Origin: Apricaphanius iberus | Taxonomy: Eukaryota; Chordata; Actinopteri; Cyprinodontiformes; Aphaniidae | Direction of reading: 5' to 3' | Assembly: GCA_028564705.1 (NCBI GenBank) | Contig: JAPXFQ010001709.1 | Location: 714,697 to 778,696, forward strand | Length of the DNA stretch: 64,000 nt | Made by a program: the position numbers and the translations under genes | The notes under the pieces: generated by a model | The model's input: the letters and a program-made list of their open reading frames with translations, nothing else | What the model was told of the DNA's origin: nothing | The model's database searches: none | Shown: positions 11,443-22,740 of the stretch, piece by piece | Position numbering within the stretch: position 1 is the stretch's first letter | Layout of the letters: every line of letters begins with the position of its first letter

Positions 11443-11454
11443 TCAAAAGTTCAT

Positions 11455-14330
11455 ACTGAATAAAACTCCAATTGATTAAAATTTGATTATATTTCTTTTT
11501 GTGAAAAATTTACTTTTTGTTCTTCCCCTTTTAAAATGATTATTTAACTGTAATGGCAAAGAGGATTTTAAAAAATGCATTTTCAAATAACTTCCAGAGA
11601 AACTTAGAAATGTTCCATAGAATATATATATTTTTTCTCATGTCACTATTTTTCTTACCATACTTGTAACATCTTCCTGATATATACAGTAGTGTACACA
11701 TACACTGATGGATTTCATATTGGCTTCCTCTTATTTTTTTAGATATTCTTCTAAGGTTTCACGTCTACTGCAAAAGCATTTTTAATTTCTGATAGAACCG
11801 GTAAAAAAGCAGTGAACCAGACAGTACCCAATCCCCCATGCTGGGACTGAGTCACCAAACTAGCATTAATAATTCATATCCCGCCCATTAGGAGATATGA
11901 ATTATAAGCCTGGAAGTTCCTGGTAACTGACAATAGTGTTTACTGTAGTTTTGATTGATCAAAGAGTGTCCTTACAGTTTTTATCTGTGGTTCCCTTAAA
12001 CGTAATAAAAAAAAGCCTCATGATTATGAATGCAAACATGGATCTTTTATTTTTTATTAACTATATAGATGACTATTCAGTTTCAGTGCTAGTTTTTTTT
12101 CTAGTGCAATCAGTAGTCCACAGAAGAATTTGTTGGTAAGCGATATCTGTGGTCAGAATCTTACCTTCAGCAGACAGGGCTAACTTTCATCTTAGTTTGG
12201 AGTAACAGGAATAATTTGACAGAAGAATCAATCTAACAGCTAGTCTAACAGCTGGGAACGGCACCACAGCAGATATCTGCCTCCTTAAAAACTATGTAAA
12301 ATTTTTTTTTATTAATTGCGGTTGATGATGACCTTTATAAAACTTCTCTCTTGCTTTTTCGTGAGAGGGTTGTTTTTTATAGCAGTGTACGGCATGGAGG
12401 AAGATGCTTGTACAGATTGCGTTAGCACGTGAAGTGTGAGCTGTTTAACGGGAACTGTCTTAGGCAAAAGTAAGGTGAAAAACAGGAACGTGAAAGCTTT
12501 TTCTGCTGTACCTGGGACACGCAAACATGTCTGTCCCTAATTTCATTGTGAGACCCTCCACAGTTACGATCTAGGCTCTATTTCTAACCTTAATTGTTGA
12601 ACCCTCTCTTCATACCAGTTAAATACCCAGCTATGCTCTCCATGATGTAGACAAACAAGGCTGGTTTGTGGACAATTTTAAAATCCTCCTTTGGTGTAAA
12701 GGGAAATATGTCTAGAGGTAGGCCTAAACAGTGGCTGACTAGCTTATAATTGCCTTTTGCTTAAATATGGTCCAGTATAATAGAAATATCATTCTAAAAT
12801 ATACTAGCACACTAAACTGTTCAGTGGGACAAAAGCCTGTGTGCTCCTGAATTCGAAAAACATATTTAATAGCTAAAAGTCACTGAGCTTGGAGCACCAA
12901 GAGAAAGAAGATTCCAGAGCCTTGAGCTGTGACGTTAACATCAGTAGTGTGGAATCTCTCTGTGAGACACAGAGGACCTACATGATAAACATGACGAGTT
13001 TTCCCACTATTGGAACTTCAGGGTAATTTGAAAGGAACTTCTAAACACCAGCATGTCTCCACTTCATCGGGCCGGGCCGGCAGGGCCATTTTCGAGGTCA
13101 TTTCAGGAACCAACTGAGTACCTGAAATTTGGGAATGCACTCAGAATCGCCTGATTGAGTCAAATCAAACAGAAACACAGCAACGAGTTCTGCTTCTTCC
13201 ATGTTGCTTCCATGTCTTGTTATTTCTGCTGCTCTTTGTGCCTTTTTGCGCTGATCAGTGATGCTGCTTGATACTGAAACAGTTCATATTGGCGGATGTT
13301 TTTAGCTAATTCCTTAAAGCTGCATTCTAGAGGACTTATTTACTTAAAGTTTTATACATCCTTAAAATTATGTGGGGTTCAGTACAATAAAGGCTATTTC
13401 TTTCTTAAATCCCTCCTTCCTCCCATAGACCAATATGCAATTCACACTGACTGGTGAATTCTTTTATCCAATAGAATTCAAGTTTCTGCCATGTCGACTG
13501 TCAATCAACATGCTTGGGCATCGCACAAACCTGTGGAGATGAGGAAGCGCAGACATGCCGCTCCGTGTCTTCCTGTTTACAGTCACCATAATGGCAGAGA
13601 GGGATCATGGAGAAGCCATTCCAGGGCTACCCGGGGCTAAATCAACTTCAGAAAGAAAAACAATGGGAGGTAATAGCGACAAACTCGAAAAATGCCTGAG
13701 AAACCCGAGTAAGGTGTTACGTCGTTATGTGTCCCCCCCCTTGAATTTATATCAGAGATGCGTTTCAACATTGGAGATAGGCTAGCATTGAATCTTAAAA
13801 GGCTTCAAACCGATGCACCTTTGGACACATTTCTGTTGAACAGGTAAGACAGTCATATATTCAGTAAAGCAAATCAAGGGGGTAGAGGGAGCGGGGAACT
13901 CACAGGAGGGTGGTGGGAGAAGGGATGTTTTGGGAGGGGCCTTCGTACATTGGATTAAAACAAAACTCTCTCCCTGCACTGCGGCTTTAAGAGGGCCAAT
14001 TGTGTATGAATACATGGCAGCTGAGAGGATCGGGCAGACGGATTAGCCCATCAGAAAAAGATCTGGTTAATTTACCTTGAAGTTTCAATAGTGGACATTT
14101 TGGAAAATGTGTCTCAACTAAAAACGACCCTGCTTCTTGAAACCTACCATATTATAGATGTTTCATGAATAAATAAACCAGCTAAATTCTGATCCCAGGA
14201 CAAATCCTCAATCCTTGCCAGATGGTTCAAATCATGTAGCCCAAATTTAAAAGAATAATCATCAAGGAATACTGCCTAAACTAAGTTTTGAATATATGAT
14301 TCACCCATGGTAGAACTCGAATATCAGTTA
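11455..14330. other. No gene recognised; presumed adap1 intron
   Basis: Mostly AT-rich unique-looking DNA. Around 13550-13850 the plus strand gives broken open stretches (frames with RFNIGDRLALNLKRLQTDAPL and DTFLLNR, then a GTAAG) that resemble the N-terminal part of a fish transposon-encoded protein family (pattern NIG..F.RWR.L...KGLKTDA..A.FLL). This is a faint, interrupted match. No ArfGAP- or PH-coding exon was found. Confidence 0.45.
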
Positions 14331-14480
14331 CCCTGAAGGTTCTTCCTGCTATACACAAATAAATTTAATTGTTTTTTGGGAAGCTCTGAGGAAGATCACA
14401 GCTGTTGCCGAAACTGTCAGCATAAAAAAAGGTAAAATCTAATTTAATTTATTTGTGTATAGCAGTAAGAACCTCCAGGG
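14331..14480. mobile_element. Short foldback (inverted-repeat) element
   Basis: Arms 14331-14371 and 14441-14480 are reverse complements. Both read CCCTG.AGGTTCTT.CTGC, then TATACACAAATAAATT, with a few mismatches. The loop of about 70 bp contains GAAGCTCTGAGGAAGATCAC. It looks like a small MITE, but no clear target duplication was seen. Confidence 0.75.
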
Positions 14481-14806
14481 AAATAGTAATCTACACAAAA
14501 CGAACATGGCAAATATGACCGAATATAAGTCGACCTGAAATCATGACACTACTCTCACATTGCTTTCTCAGTGTGTTTGACCAAGTTTCCCCTCATCTCT
14601 GTGAAACTGTACTGCACCCTCACCACACATTGTTCCAAGTTATTAGAACATTGTTAGGAAGCAGTTATGTGTTAGAAGACCACATCACCAGAGCACCATG
14701 CCACTGCTATAAATTCTACTCGACCAAGTCATTTCGCTGTGTGGATCTGATATGACAGATATGCTACCACCGGTTCTAAAAAAGTCCTGAGAATCTTGCC
14801 AAGAGG

Positions 14807-14839
14807 ATAGGTGGATGGGTGGATGGATGGATGGATGGA
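14807..14839. repeat. (GGAT)n short tandem repeat
   Basis: About eight GGAT/GGTGGAT units, possibly the worn tail of a SINE. Confidence 0.8.
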
Positions 14840-15275
14840 GCAGGGACCACCGCTTTGACAAAACTATCTAATTCTGCCAGAGTACCGCTGGCTGCAGAGA
14901 TCCACACAGCTTGAGCGAGTCCTCGGAGAGGCTGTGAGCGGGGCCCAAGCACAGCCATCCTGGTAGGGTTTGGCTCTAAGCGCTGGGCAATCTGCCCGCG
15001 CCGGAGTCTCATGGTTAACTGCCATAACACTGATGATGAATAGGTATGGGATGAAAAGAAAAAGGGAATGAAGATAAACTGGAGAGAGAATTTGTGAAAA
15101 TGAGTTAACTGCCATAACAATTGGTAAATACAGTACATACCCATATATGTTTCTTGCTTAAATGTAATGCAAGGCAATACACACAGTAAGTAATGAGGGT
15201 ACAAGCTGAGGGTGCTGACAGGGTATAATAACAGACTATAGATAAACTACAGACACTCGGGCAAAACAATGAGAG

Positions 15276-15301
15276 GACACACACACACACACACACACAC
15301 A
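15276..15301. repeat. (AC)n microsatellite
   Basis: About 13 AC units. Confidence 0.95.
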
Positions 15302-15429
15302 AAGATAGCAGATTTATGGTTTTATGAGTCCAACTTAAGTCCAGAGTCCACCCTACTAGTCCTAATTCTAACCGGGGAAAAACAGATGTTAGATTAAATT
15401 TTCTTTATCTACAAGGATTCGATCGGAAA

Positions 15430-15960
15430 TATGAGTCTTATTGGCTTTAGCTGTCTCCTCCTGCAGCACAGAAGCTTCCCATTAGTCCCTGCTACAAATG
15501 CTGCACGCACAACACCGGCTTTTTGGAGAGGGAGAGCGGAGAGCGTCCTACCTGGATTACCGCAATCAGCGCACATTTCGTTGCCAGGTTTTGCCAGCAC
15601 ATCTTGCAGCCCCGGCTTGTTCCCCTCCGCTTCCAGCGCCATGGTGCGTTTTATCCGTCCAGCCTCACCGCGGTGGGGTGAAGCCTGTCCGAGAACATCC
15701 GCCGCTGGAGTCCGACAGACAGACAGATCACCTGTCACCTCCGATCTGCGCTGGAGCGGCGAGGAGAGGAGGGAGCGGTGGAGACTGAACGATCCGTGCT
15801 GACAAGCCTCTGTGTCCGCCGCTCTCTGGTCGCTCCGTTACCTTGTCTCGCTGACTGCATAATAATCAAGCCTGTAGAATACCACCACAGCCTCTTCCAC
15901 CACCGCCTCCTCTGCCTACCGTCTGCCTTATTGATTAAAGTCTTTTAGAAGTGAGACATC
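15430..15960 (-). promoter_or_regulatory. adap1: CpG-rich 5' region of adap1
   Basis: This stretch is clearly richer in GC and CpG than its surroundings (ACCGCGGTGGGGTGAAGCC, GCTGGAGCGGCGAGGAG, GTGTCCGCCGCTCTCTGG) and covers adap1 exon 1 and the bases upstream of it on the minus strand. It is the likely promoter and 5' UTR. Open frames running through it on the plus strand are side effects of the low stop density. Confidence 0.65.
15552..15642 (-). CDS. adap1: adap1, first coding exon (ArfGAP with dual PH domains 1), partial
   Basis: The first exon encodes 30 residues starting MALEAEGNKPGLQDVLAKPG and ending NEMCADCGNP, followed by a GTAGGA donor after one base of the next codon (which fits an Asp, as in GAPD of mammalian ADAP1). 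Human ADAP1 begins with a similar LELLQRPGNARCADCG segment. CADC is the first half of the C-x2-C-x16-C-x2-C Arf-GAP zinc finger. The full protein has one Arf-GAP domain and two PH domains. It acts at the plasma membrane as a PtdIns(3,4,5)P3-binding GAP for Arf6, mainly in neurons. The ATG at 15642 was preferred to the in-frame one at 15738 because it gives a family-like length. cox19 diverges head to head to the right, as in human. Later exons were not recognised between 1 and 15551, so intron 1 probably fills that stretch. Confidence 0.85.
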
Positions 15961-15998
15961 TAGCGGTACAATCAACAAACTGCACTTGTTATGGCAGG

Positions 15999-15999
<1 letters not shown>

Positions 16000-16085
<86 letters not shown>

Positions 16086-16087
16086 AA
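16000..16087. repeat. (GAAA)n microsatellite
   Basis: About 21 AAAG units, one of the longest pure tetranucleotide runs in the window. Confidence 0.97.
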
Positions 16088-16119
16088 ATAGTTTGGATTT
16101 TGGAATCGTATTTCCACCC

Positions 16120-16720
16120 AAAAAAACTGCGACATTCTTAGATTAAAGAATTTCTAAGATTAATTGCACATAGCTCTATTTTCCAGAAGAAAAATAAACT
16201 CGGAAATTCTCTGTTACAAAAGTGGTAAAATTAATAGTAAAAAGACAGAAATTTTGAAATGTATTTCAAATACTATCAAGGGAAAAGGCGTTATTCTCTA
16301 ATGTTGAAAAGAACGAAATTTGGGATAAAAAAAACTAAGAAATTTCTATGATTAAAGACATACATTTTGTATATCTAAACTAAGGTTTTTCTGACATTGT
16401 AAAGTCAGAAAAGTGTAAAAGAAAATGTATGCCTTTAATCTTTGAAATGTCTTATTTTTTCTCGCAGATTTTCTACTGTTCTACATCAGAGAGTTTCATG
16501 TTTTTCCCCTAGAAAATATCTGACATTAATTTCAAAATCGTTGTCGTAATTTATTACTTATGTGAAAGCGAATTTCCGTTTTTTTTCCTTAAAATATGTG
16601 CTATTAATCTCAGAAATTCTGAGTTTTTACTCGTAATTTGACTAGTTTTTGACATCAGAGATATTCTGAGTTTTTTATGGAAAACATGTGACTTTCTGAG
16701 TTTTTTGTCTGGAAATGTAC
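16120..16720. repeat. Degenerate minisatellite-like region with a hairpin
   Basis: Recurring words such as TCTAAGATTAA, AGAAATTCTGAG, TTTCTGAGTTTTTT and GTCAGAAA resemble the AGTCAGAATT-TTGAGATTAA class of fish minisatellite in both orientations. It includes a stem: 16350-16368 pairs with 16422-16440 (GATTAAAG..ATACATTTT / AAAATGTAT..CTTTAATC), with a smaller inner stem (TTTCTGAC / GTCAGAAA). Confidence 0.6.
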
Positions 16721-17099
16721 TCCAAAATATTTTTGTTTTGTTTTATTTACAATGGCCCTATTATTTAATCATTATGGTGCTATGGGCCAATATTATTTTT
16801 GTGTCTTCTCTTACTCTCAGCCTGTTATGTAATCCACAAGCTTTACATTATTTTTTATATTTGTAAAATCGGCACGGATGAAAGAAAGGCCATGTTTCAA
16901 TTTAGCTGTTCTCTAATTTTTTCTAGATTTCAACATGGTCTCATGTCACTGTTATATCTGTCTGCTTTTAGCACATTCAGGTATTGGTGCTTAATAACAC
17001 CAGATTGAGACCCTTTGCATTTGTCATTTAACAAAAGCAAAATAAATAAATAAATAAAACGAAAGAAAAGAAGTGAAGTAAAAAAATAAAAAAAATCGA

Positions 17100-17264
17100 T
17101 GTCATCTGTTATCGACACTTGGCTCGATCGACTCGATTACTAATGTCTGGCCACCGACACCAAAACAAAGCGTCATATTCGCGCGACAGCAGGGTCGGAA
17201 GCTAAAATAGCTTATTTGCTTACATATTCTTCTGTTAAATGTAAACGGGGAAGAAGAAAAAAAA
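17100..17264 (+). promoter_or_regulatory. cox19: Likely cox19 promoter and 5' UTR
   Basis: Directly upstream of the cox19 start codon, with a local rise in CpG (TCGATCGACTCGATT, ATTCGCGCGACAGCAGGGTCGG) after 1 kb of AT-rich repeats. No TATA box is evident, as is usual for housekeeping mitochondrial genes. The start ATG follows an A-rich stretch with A at -3. Confidence 0.5.
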
Positions 17265-20200
17265 ATGTCGACCGCTATGAATTTCAGCTCGAAGAGTTTT
17301 AAACCTCGAGCTCCGGATAAAGGCTCTTTCCCTCTGGATCATTTTGGTAAGTGACGACGCCGACTGTTAGGTCGTAGCTTACAGCTCTGGTTAAATAACT
17401 CTCCGCTTCCGACATTCACACCTACACATGTGACACGCTTTCTAATAAAAATGTTTAATTTGTTTGGCTCGTTTAATGTGGTATATAATAAGTTAAATAA
17501 CACACAGGGATCACAGCTGTTGATTCTTTAGTTAGGACATATTAGCTTGGAAAGTGTGCAAGATTGAAACTGATAATGAATTATTTCCAACAGAATAATT
17601 AAAGATGAATATATAAGGTCTCTGGGGTATAACTTCACAGATGGAAAGTAGATGGAAGACGGCTCAAGTCGTGGTAACATTTGCTGCCAAGATCATGCAA
17701 TCTTCCCAGTGAAATATGGTGGTGGCTGCATCATGCTGTGGGTTTTTTTCTTTTCTTCAGCCGAGACATGAAACCTGGTCCGAGTTGATGGTGAAGATGG
17801 ATAGAAGATAAAACAGGAAAACCTTGGGCAAAAGTCCCTAAAAACGTCCCATTTTATATAATATATATATATTATATAATAGTCAGAGCTACAGCAGAAT
17901 AGTTTAGATCAGAGCAGGTTTCTGTGTTAGAGTGGCCTAGTCCAAGTACAACCAGGAATCTATTTTAGAATCTGCCAGATGCTCTCCATTGTTTCAGACT
18001 CAACTCAAGTGTTAAAAAAAAAATAAAAAACAATTACAACAAAAGTCGCTTCTACAGATATTGAGTATCCTGCTACTTCTGTTTGTATTTCTATAGATAA
18101 CATTCTACATTTGTCAGACAAAATCCAAAAAGAAACAAATTCAAATTTCAAGAATTGATTCGATTTGGACTCTCACGTGTTGGATCAATTATCCCGACTC
18201 GATTCGGTCTTATCCAATTCCGTATACATATGGGTCACTGCTATTAAAGACATTTTTATTTGCTGTTAATCATATATCTGTAATTAAATCACTTAACACT
18301 GGGTGAGCAACAGTTTACCAGAAAAAAAAACTATATTAAAGCTTTCAGAACTAAGCCTTAAAACAACTGTCTGGACGTTTAAATTTCTATTTTAGCTGTA
18401 AAAAAGGCCAAACAATGTTAAACAATTAAACCGATTTTTGAACTTGTGAACCGATTCGATTCTTGGAATTTGTATAGGAAGCGATTCAGAATCCATTTTT
18501 TTTATATCCTTTTTTTTTTTTTACAACACAGCTCTACTTGTAACATAAAAAGATGTGACCAAAAGGTGTGTATGAATACCCACTGTGATGCTAATAGAGT
18601 TATTATAAAACCAGCCATAGCACAGTTTTCTTTATTTAAAATCAACACAAACACCACCACACTTTCCAGTAGGGGCGCTGTTAGCCTTGTCATGGGTTTC
18701 TTGCACCTTGTTGTTTCAGTCGCCACAAGTTAACAGTGGAGCTGTGGTCGGGCAACCAGATCTGCGTCCTTTTCCAAACCTCTTCCGTTTCCACATAATG
18801 GAGACTGCATTGCATTCTGGGATGCTCAGTGCTCCCAAAAACCTTTTTTACCTCCCAGCTGATGTGTGCTGTGACACACATGGGTCTTTGCTTTCAGCTT
18901 CCTGTTCATAATTTTAGTAAAGGGCCATTTCAGTGATTTAAATAAAATGTGTTTGTCTCAACAATGTGTTTTTTTTTTATTCTATTGAAATTGGCCCAAA
19001 ATATTCAACGAAAGTATGATCATTTCGAATAAACTTGTACTCTGTAACTCAAATTTCCTATATGAGAATGCTGATTTTATAACTATTTAAAAATGTTTTT
19101 GTTTTTGGGTTTTTTGGCCCTTTGTTTTTGCAAATAGAATAAAGCTCTCACAAATCAGTGTACTTCCATTTTTTATTAATTACAACAAAACAATATAAAG
19201 TAATATATTTAGCAAATATTATTGATAACAGTAATAAAATAAAGAATAATTTTTAAACATTCAATTTAAAATTGGAGTAATTCATCTCTTTGAGATATCT
19301 TAGATTTTCAGCTAAAGTTAAATTGCGATCTGTAGGCTAACTTCAGCATCGTGTAAAAGATAAAAGACAACGTGTGTGTGTGGGGGTAACTTATTATTTA
19401 ATCAGATCTTTAATCCTAGTTATTTATTTCTGGTTTTTAACAGCAGAAAACAAACCACAACATAGTTTCATTCAATTAGAAGATTAATTCTGGTAAGAAT
19501 ATTAGATCTTTCTTAGATATCAGTGTTGTTGGATTATAAAATCTTCCAAAAAGGAACAAATGTATTCTAATCGGATACGTACATAGAACTGGTGTAGGTA
19601 CCAGATCTGATCGGGGGGGCCTACGCTTACCGAAAACATCAAACTACGGCAACTTAACTCGGACAAACTACGCTGAAAGCGCTTATATGGTTACATTCAA
19701 AAGAGACATAAATAATACCGTATTTTTACAGAAACTCTTGTATTCTGTTTATTTTTTTTTGAAAACCCCAAAATGATGACACATTTATACATCAAATCAA
19801 TATCAGGCTATCAAGAAGAAGGCTGTCAAAGCGATTCGTATATGTATATTTTTGCATGTTTGTGTCCGATGAATTCCACAATATACTTCATTCGTTTGAG
19901 GTTTTTATTTGGGGGTGGGGGAAAAAATCGATTCACATAATTTTTTTTATTTTTTATTTTACATGCAGCCCAAGTTCACTTTATTATGAAGTATATTTAA
20001 GTATTTAGCAGCTTACTTTAGAAAGTCTTTACTTTTCATTCATTCTGTTGTAAAGGTTTAAGATGTGGGGAAGTAGAAGATTCAGAAAATGATGTATCTT
20101 TTAAATACTATAGTGAATGAAAAATCAGCAAAATTGAAGAATCTCAATTGAAATTGAATTGCCACTTACAAAGAAAATCCTAAAATAATTCAATCTGGCG

Positions 20201-20747
20201 AAAAGCATATTGTCTCAGCCCTTTTTTTTTTTTTACTGATAGTATTGATTGTGAATCGATTCTGAATCGGATCGTCACTCCACGAATCGGAATCGAATCA
20301 AATCGTGAGTTGCTGTAAGATTCACATCCCTAGTTTTTATACTCGCTATTTGTTTAAAAAAAGTTATTCCAAAAAAAAAAAAATGCACGCTACATTTAGA
20401 ATGTCCAACCAATCATGTACCCCGAGCACTCATGGTGATTTCTGATTCCAGGAGAGTGTAAGGCCTTCAAGGAGAAGTTCATGCAGTGCCTGAGGGAAAA
20501 CAGCTTCGATAACTCCAGGTGCCGGCTGCAGTCCAAAGACTACTTGGAATGCAGGATGGATAAGTAAGGAAGCAGAAAAAAACGTTGTAGCTTAGCGAGT
20601 CTGAAAGGTTTGGCAGCAGTGACGGAGCAGTGTCTGAGTTTCCTTCTTGTGTTTTCCAGTCAGCTCATGGCCAGAGAACCTCTGCAGAAGCTGGGATTCA
20701 AAGACTTGATGGATCCTCCGCCCAGCCAAGAGGAATCCAAACCCTGA
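17265..20747 (+). CDS. cox19: cox19, cytochrome c oxidase assembly factor COX19
   Basis: Three coding exons, 17265-17346, 20452-20563 and 20660-20747, give a 93-residue protein (282 bp with stop). Splice sites: GTAAGT / TTCCAG for intron 1 (3.1 kb) and GTAAGG / TTCCAG for intron 2 (96 bp). The protein starts [20 protein letters not shown] and closely follows human COX19 (90 aa). It has the twin CX9C motif, Cys30/Cys40 and Cys51/Cys61, that forms the disulphide-linked CHCH helical hairpin, followed by a family-like QEPL.KLGF segment (here REPLQKLGF). COX19 is a small soluble protein of the intermembrane space and cytosol, imported by the MIA40 pathway. It is needed for copper delivery to complex IV and helps SCO1-dependent copper signalling. 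It diverges from adap1. The 3' UTR ends near an AATAAA at 20997. Intron 1 is full of repeats. The reading frame and all cysteines are intact. Confidence 0.95.
17640..17830 (+). mobile_element. Tc1-like remnant in cox19 intron 1
   Basis: ATATGGTGGTGGCTGCATCATGCTGTGGG is a common Tc1-family transposase-coding stretch (GGGGS.M.WG type). The flanking sequence is worn, with no open frame and no termini. Confidence 0.55.
19900..20333. mobile_element. MITE-like element end in cox19 intron 1
   Basis: A run of GATT/AATC words (GATTGTGAATCGATTCTG, AATCGGATCGTCACTCCACG, AATCGAATCAAATCGTG) ends in ATTCACATCCCTAG. It resembles the right end of a common fish repeat that starts CTAGGGATGTGAATC. Related GATTCGATT words occur at 18160-18220 and 18445-18495. 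I could not find the matching left end. Confidence 0.5.
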
Positions 20748-20996
20748 TGCGTTTCTGTTCCTGAAGTGAACATCGAGGAGAGCCTCGGCGAACTGAAAAG
20801 AACCAACTTCACGTTGTGGATAAGACGACATCGGCTTTCCAGAACCATATATGTGGTAGAGACTGCAGTGAGTGTGAAGCTAAGGACTGGGGATGCAGGC
20901 CCTGCAGGAGGACAGCGGGTTGTGATACGTGGCCTCGATGATGTGCTGCATATACAAAGTGCTTCATATAAAGAGCTGGTGGTTTTGTTCTCCCAA

Positions 20997-21002
20997 AATA
21001 AA
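20997..21002 (+). terminator. cox19: cox19 polyadenylation signal
   Basis: AATAAA lies 250 bases after the cox19 stop codon and is followed by a T-rich stretch. It is the first canonical hexamer in the 3' UTR. Confidence 0.75.
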
Positions 21003-21375
21003 AGTAATCTTTTTTGAGAATATAAAGTGGTGGGTTTCATTTCAGCCCAAACAGAAGTCATCTTCTTATGCTTCTTAACTATTATGGAGGGTGGAGATTT
21101 TGAGTATTTAGTAAAAAATACTTTTCCTAAACTGCCTCTACAGCAGAAACTCCGAATTAAATCAGACGGTTGGCCAAAGCCAAAACGGTCCGTACATAGA
21201 GGAAGAAATGGTTTCGGACTTTCAGTGAGGAGTGTTTCTCCTGGTTAGCCGCTGGCTGGTAGCGCTAATCTTCAGCGACTATTTTCCTGAAGTAGCTGAA
21301 ATCGTCCAGAATGTTTTTGGTTACAACAAAATATTCTGAGTAATCTAAACAAATGATCAGTTCCATAATTTCTTG

Positions 21376-21473
21376 ACGTGACGCATAGGTTTATTGAAAT
21401 TTCAGTCTGGAAATTTAGGTCTGGAAAAAGTATGGAATTTTGACATTGGCAGTGTGTAGAAACCCTGGTTATG
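21376..21473. mobile_element. Short hAT-like MITE fragment
   Basis: CTGGAAAAAGTATGGAATTTTGA followed by GTGTGTAGAAACCCTG resembles the end of a fish MITE reading GGAAAAG.CATGGAATTTT..GTGGGAACCCTG. A similar end is at 62880-62945. Only one terminus is visible. Confidence 0.4.
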
Positions 21474-21884
21474 GTCTATCTGGTTAGTCTAATAATATTA
21501 AATCAATAATTCATAAATTATTAATTTAATTTTCTCTTCAAAATATTAACGAGGAACCATCCAGTTTTTCTATAAAAACCTGGCAAAAAACATATATATC
21601 TAATTAATAGGAAGTTATCAACCAACGGTTCATAACTAATTACTAGTGATTTTACCAAAAATACCTTATCTGAAGGAATTTAATGCTTTGTATTTATTCA
21701 CACACACACACTCAGAATAAAAGAAACCAGAGATTTGATTCAATTTAACTAATTTATTCTTAACCACACCGAGACAAAGAAAATACTAAACACACAGAAC
21801 GGTTCGGCTAACGGCTATGCTAAGGGCTTGGTTACGGCTTGGTGTTCTGTTTTATCAAGCAAACGGAACACGGAACACCACACG

Positions 21885-22010
21885 GTAACACAGTTTATTA
21901 AACTGGGAGAATAGATTGCGAGTCCGAGCGCACAGTTTAATAAACCGAGGAAACTGGTTAGTAATTCATACCTACTGTTTAATAAACTAAGGAAATGGAT
22001 TAGTAATTAC
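21885..22010. repeat. 42-bp tandem repeat, about three units
   Basis: CAGTTTATTAAACTGGGAGA, CAGTTTAATAAACCGAGGA and CTGTTTAATAAACTAAGGA recur at 21891, 21933 and 21975, an exact 42-base spacing. The second and third units also share TTAGTAATT. Each unit holds a small AGTTTATTAAACT-type palindrome. Confidence 0.75.
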
Positions 22011-22289
22011 TAATTATTGCTGGGGTCCATATGTTCGGCCAAGCATTAGGACGGAACGTGTTAGGAGCCATACCATTGGCTGAAAGAGAACAGCTGGCTA
22101 AGTGATTAATTCGATTGACAGGTTCCTTAGCCAATGGTGACATTAGTTGTCTGTGCTCGTTAGGTGAGTCTCAGAACTCACCACACAGAATTCTCTCCCG
22201 GATGCAGAGAGATTCACAAATGAGAAGTGGTGGGTTCATGCACATTCAGGAATTTGTATGATCTGTGAGTATATTTTTGAAGCTTTTTT

Positions 22290-22460
22290 TTCAAAATTAT
22301 ATTTGTGAAACACATTTTGCGCATTTTTCAAAGAGATTGTGTGCATTTTCGAAACAGATTGCGTTTGTGAAACAGATCGTGTGCATTTGTGAATATATAT
22401 TACAAGCGTTCCTGAAAATTATATTTTGTGAACCGTAGCGTGTGCATTTGTGAAAAAACC
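22290..22460. repeat. Degenerate short tandem repeat
   Basis: Repeated variants of GTGAAACAGATCGTGTGCATTT (AAGAGATTGTGTGCATTTTC, AACAGATTGCGTTTGTG, AACAGATCGTGTGCATTTGTG, GTAGCGTGTGCATTTGTG) with a period near 18-24 bases. Confidence 0.65.
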
Positions 22461-22654
22461 TGCTTGAGTTTATTACTTATGATACTTTTCCGCCGTCATA
22501 TTTCTATTACCTATTTTTTACTCTTGACAAAGGATCAAAACACATGTGAGTGCCCCCTCCCTCCCAACGTGTATCTGCTTTTATCTGTTTATCAAGGGAG
22601 CACATTCCTTTGGCTGCCAAGCCCTTCAGTGACCTGGATCTGTTTGTGTTGTTT

Positions 22655-22740
22655 GTTTGTCATGATCTTGGACAGGTTGTACTGTAAACCTAATTTCCCC
22701 CCATGTGACAATACAGTATTATTCAATTCAATTCAATCAA
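22655..22740 (+). mobile_element. LINE 3'-end fragment
   Basis: GGTTGTACTGTAAACCTAATTTCCCC..ATGTGACAATAC.GTATTATTCAATTCAATTC resembles the 3' UTR end of a fish LINE (AATTTCCC..GTGGGACAATAAAG). Only the tail is present. Confidence 0.5.

Noticed and set aside
15431..15802. Plus-strand frames of 123 and 96 codons
   Set aside because: They lie in the CpG-rich adap1 5' region on the wrong strand; few stops because of GC content.
20660..21061. 133-codon minus-strand frame over cox19 exon 3
   Set aside because: It is antisense to a real coding exon and its 3' UTR; no family resemblance.
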